Assembly (NCBI GenBank): GCA_008828725.1
Contig: MEHQ01004429.1
Coordinates: 287,374 to 351,373 of the forward strand
DNA length: 64,000 nucleotides
Direction of reading: 5' to 3'
Source: Saccharina japonica
Lineage: Eukaryota; Sar; Phaeophyceae; Laminariales; Laminariaceae
Of the stretch, positions 58,501 through 61,500 are shown in pieces. The translations under genes and the position numbers were made by a program. The stretch's first letter is position 1, and each line of letters opens with the position of its first letter. A model generated the notes under the pieces. It was not told where the DNA came from. It worked only from the letters and a program-made list of their open reading frames with translations, and ran no database searches.

Positions 58501-61500
58501 GAGTGCTCCATCTTCTTCGAGGTCGACGGGCCTTACAGGTGTTGATTCGTTGACCTTCGCCCGTTTTTTTGTTTTTGTTTGACGGAGACAAAGACCCCCC
58601 CCTATATATCCGCCCGCGCCACCCTATCCATCCCCCCCCCCCCCCACCCTGAGGCCTGCTACGGTGGAGGTGCACCTCTTACTTGTTTTTCTGGGGGTCC
58701 TCGTTTGAGGAGCTCAATACCTGCAGTAGTCTAAACACTGGCTTTGCAAAATACGGAGAGTGCAACTCGATGAACCATCCCATTGCCTTAAGGTATACAA
58801 CGGGTAATATAGCCAAACGATAATTAACTTCCGACGAAATTGGGTTAAGGAGAGCGCCCTGTCATTCAGAAAATATGTTTTCAACCAAAAAGTGCTACCT
58901 ACCCCTATCGTAGCACGGGTCCCCCTCTCATAAACGCCTCCTTCGTGTTGGCCACACACCCTGCCCAATGGTGACATACCCCCCTCCCCCCCCTCCTCTA
59001 TTGGGAGTAGGAACGGTGCTCCGTCTCGAAAGGGGCGCGTGGTCTATGGCCATACGGCTACGGCCATGCATGACATGAGCCCCCCCACCCCCCCCTCCCT
59101 CCCATGCCTGCGTAGGTGTATGGTGCTCCCTTCCTCGACGGAAGAGGGCAAGCTCTTGAAGAAGCGCTATGCCGTCTTCAACCACGACGGCTCGCTGGCC
59201 GAGCTCAAGGGCTTCGAGCTCAAGCGCAGGGGAGAGCTTGAGGTGATCAAGGTGTTCCAGTCCCAGGTGAGGCGTCGCCGTTCGTCCCCCATATTTCTCG
59301 CAGAAAGGGGGGCATCCATACGTTCGTGAGGCCGTTTTTCTCCTTCGTCGTGTTCAGATCCTCGTACATGCGATGGGACTGACGGGACACGGCACTCGCT
59401 TCAGGCTGATCGGAGGTCCAAACCTCTTACGACTGCAAAAGTACCCCACATTGTGTTCAAGCATGTTGCACCCGAAAACGTAGGTGCAGTTCTGCGGGCC
59501 TTAACTGGTCTCAGGGGATCTCATAATCTATCTCGTAACCCTGACCCCCCCCCCGCCTCGCCACAAAGTTGGACTCCCGACGCAGATGCGAACATGGTTG
59601 TTGTACCCGGTGGTGCGGGTGCTAAGGTTAGGGGGTGTTTCCTCGACATGCCACACCTCATCAACGTTTCTGGGTGTCTGCTCATCTCGTTACCTTCGCG
59701 TTGAATAGGTGTTTGAGAAGTTCCTGCGGGGCACGACACTGGAGGAGTGCTACGGCGCCGTGGGGGAGGTGGCCAACCAGTGGCTGGACGTGCTGTACTC
59801 CAGGGGAGGCGACGTGGACGACGATGAGCTCATGGAGCTCATCTCCCAGAACAAGACGATGTCCCAGACGCTCGAGGACTACGGCACGGCTAAGGTGAGA
59901 CTGAAAAGGGTCGGGTTTGACGCCGCTTTTGCTTCGAAGTTACTCGTAATTCATGCATGGGTGGGGGTTTCGAGTGACGGGTGATGCGTGCCCGCGAAGC
60001 CGGCGATGCTCGCGTGTCTCGGGGGGCTGTTTTCGCCCGAAACAACGCCAAGCGCGGGAAATGTCTTGGGTTACCCCCCGCCTCTCCCTGCTTGTCCTTG
60101 TTCTCCCCAGTCGCTCGTTCTCGGTAGCACCTAAAATACGCACTCGCCAGTCCTAAAGACTCGTAATGATTTATTTTTTGGTCTCGCCACTTTCTGGTGC
60201 TGTTGATGATGATGCTGGTTATTTCCAGTGCTGCTGCCGCTGCTGATAATGCTGTTGTTGATGCTGCTGCTGATGCTGCTGTTGATACTGCTGATGTTGA
60301 CGTCGATGCTGCTGATACTGTTGATATTGATGCTGTTGCTGCTATCGATGCTGCTGGCGCTGATGTTGATTGACTCTACCTCTGCCGATGCTGCTGCTGC
60401 TACTGCTGCTGGCCTCCCCAGGGCACGAGCCAGACCACCGCCCGCCGGTTGGCCGACTTCCTGGGAGCGGAGATGGTCAAGGACAAGGGGCTGAACTGCC
60501 GCATGATCCTCTGCAACCGGCCGCACGGTGCGCCCGTGACGGACAGGGCGGTGCCCACGGCCATCTTTTCCGCCGAGCCTGCCGTGAAGAAGCACTACCT
60601 GCGAAAATGGCTTAAGGTGCAGGGAGAGATGGGATATTTTGTGGGTGAACCAGAGAAGTAGCGCGACGCGCAGTAAGCAGTACCGTACGAGTGTTGAGGA
60701 GCTTGCTGCGCGTGTGTTTTAGGTTTAGTGTGGCTGGTGCTGGGAAAACACCGTCGCGAGAAGTTGTTGTGGTAGAGGACACATCGCGTTGAGGTGTCGG
60801 CCGCGTACGTCGCACGGCGGTAGAAGCGTTTTTTTGTTCGTCAGGGCTTGAGCTTTTGAAGGCGGGAGAGATGGAGGGTGGGCGGTGATTTCGTTTCTCG
60901 GATAGACGTACCACTGTGTATTGCGGCATGATAGGACACCAGTGGCCTGATACCTGGTACGTTTTTGTTGTTTCTGTGAGGATGATTGCCGAGGTGTATC
61001 ACGCAGCGCGCGAGGTTTAGTCACAAGCGTTGCGATCGTTTTGTCTTTGAAACCCGATGCCGTCAGGAGGGGCGGTCGAGCGAGTGATCTGCCGCTGTAC
61101 TATTAATAATAATTGTTGACGCTTGCATATAGGCATATCATTTATGAAGGCCGTCCTCTCTGTTGTTGCTTGGTCGGGGTTTTTGTTTGCACGAAGGACC
61201 CCGCGATGGAAGACTTCGGCATCCGCTCCCTGCTGGACTGGGATTACTACCTCGAGCGTCTCGGCAAGTGCATCCAGAAGATCATCACCATCCCCGCTGC
61301 TATGCAGAAGGTACCCTAGAGATTCAGGCTTGACTTTAAAGCGACCCTTGATGCGTCCTTACCCTGATGTAGTTGGTACATCAGGATGGTTCTGCGTATT
61401 TCCGGACTACGCGAGGGTTGCTGTTTCATGCGCATTCGTTTTATTTTTTGTTTTTACGAGTGTTCAGGGCACTACATTTTGGTATGTTTTTAAGCACGTT

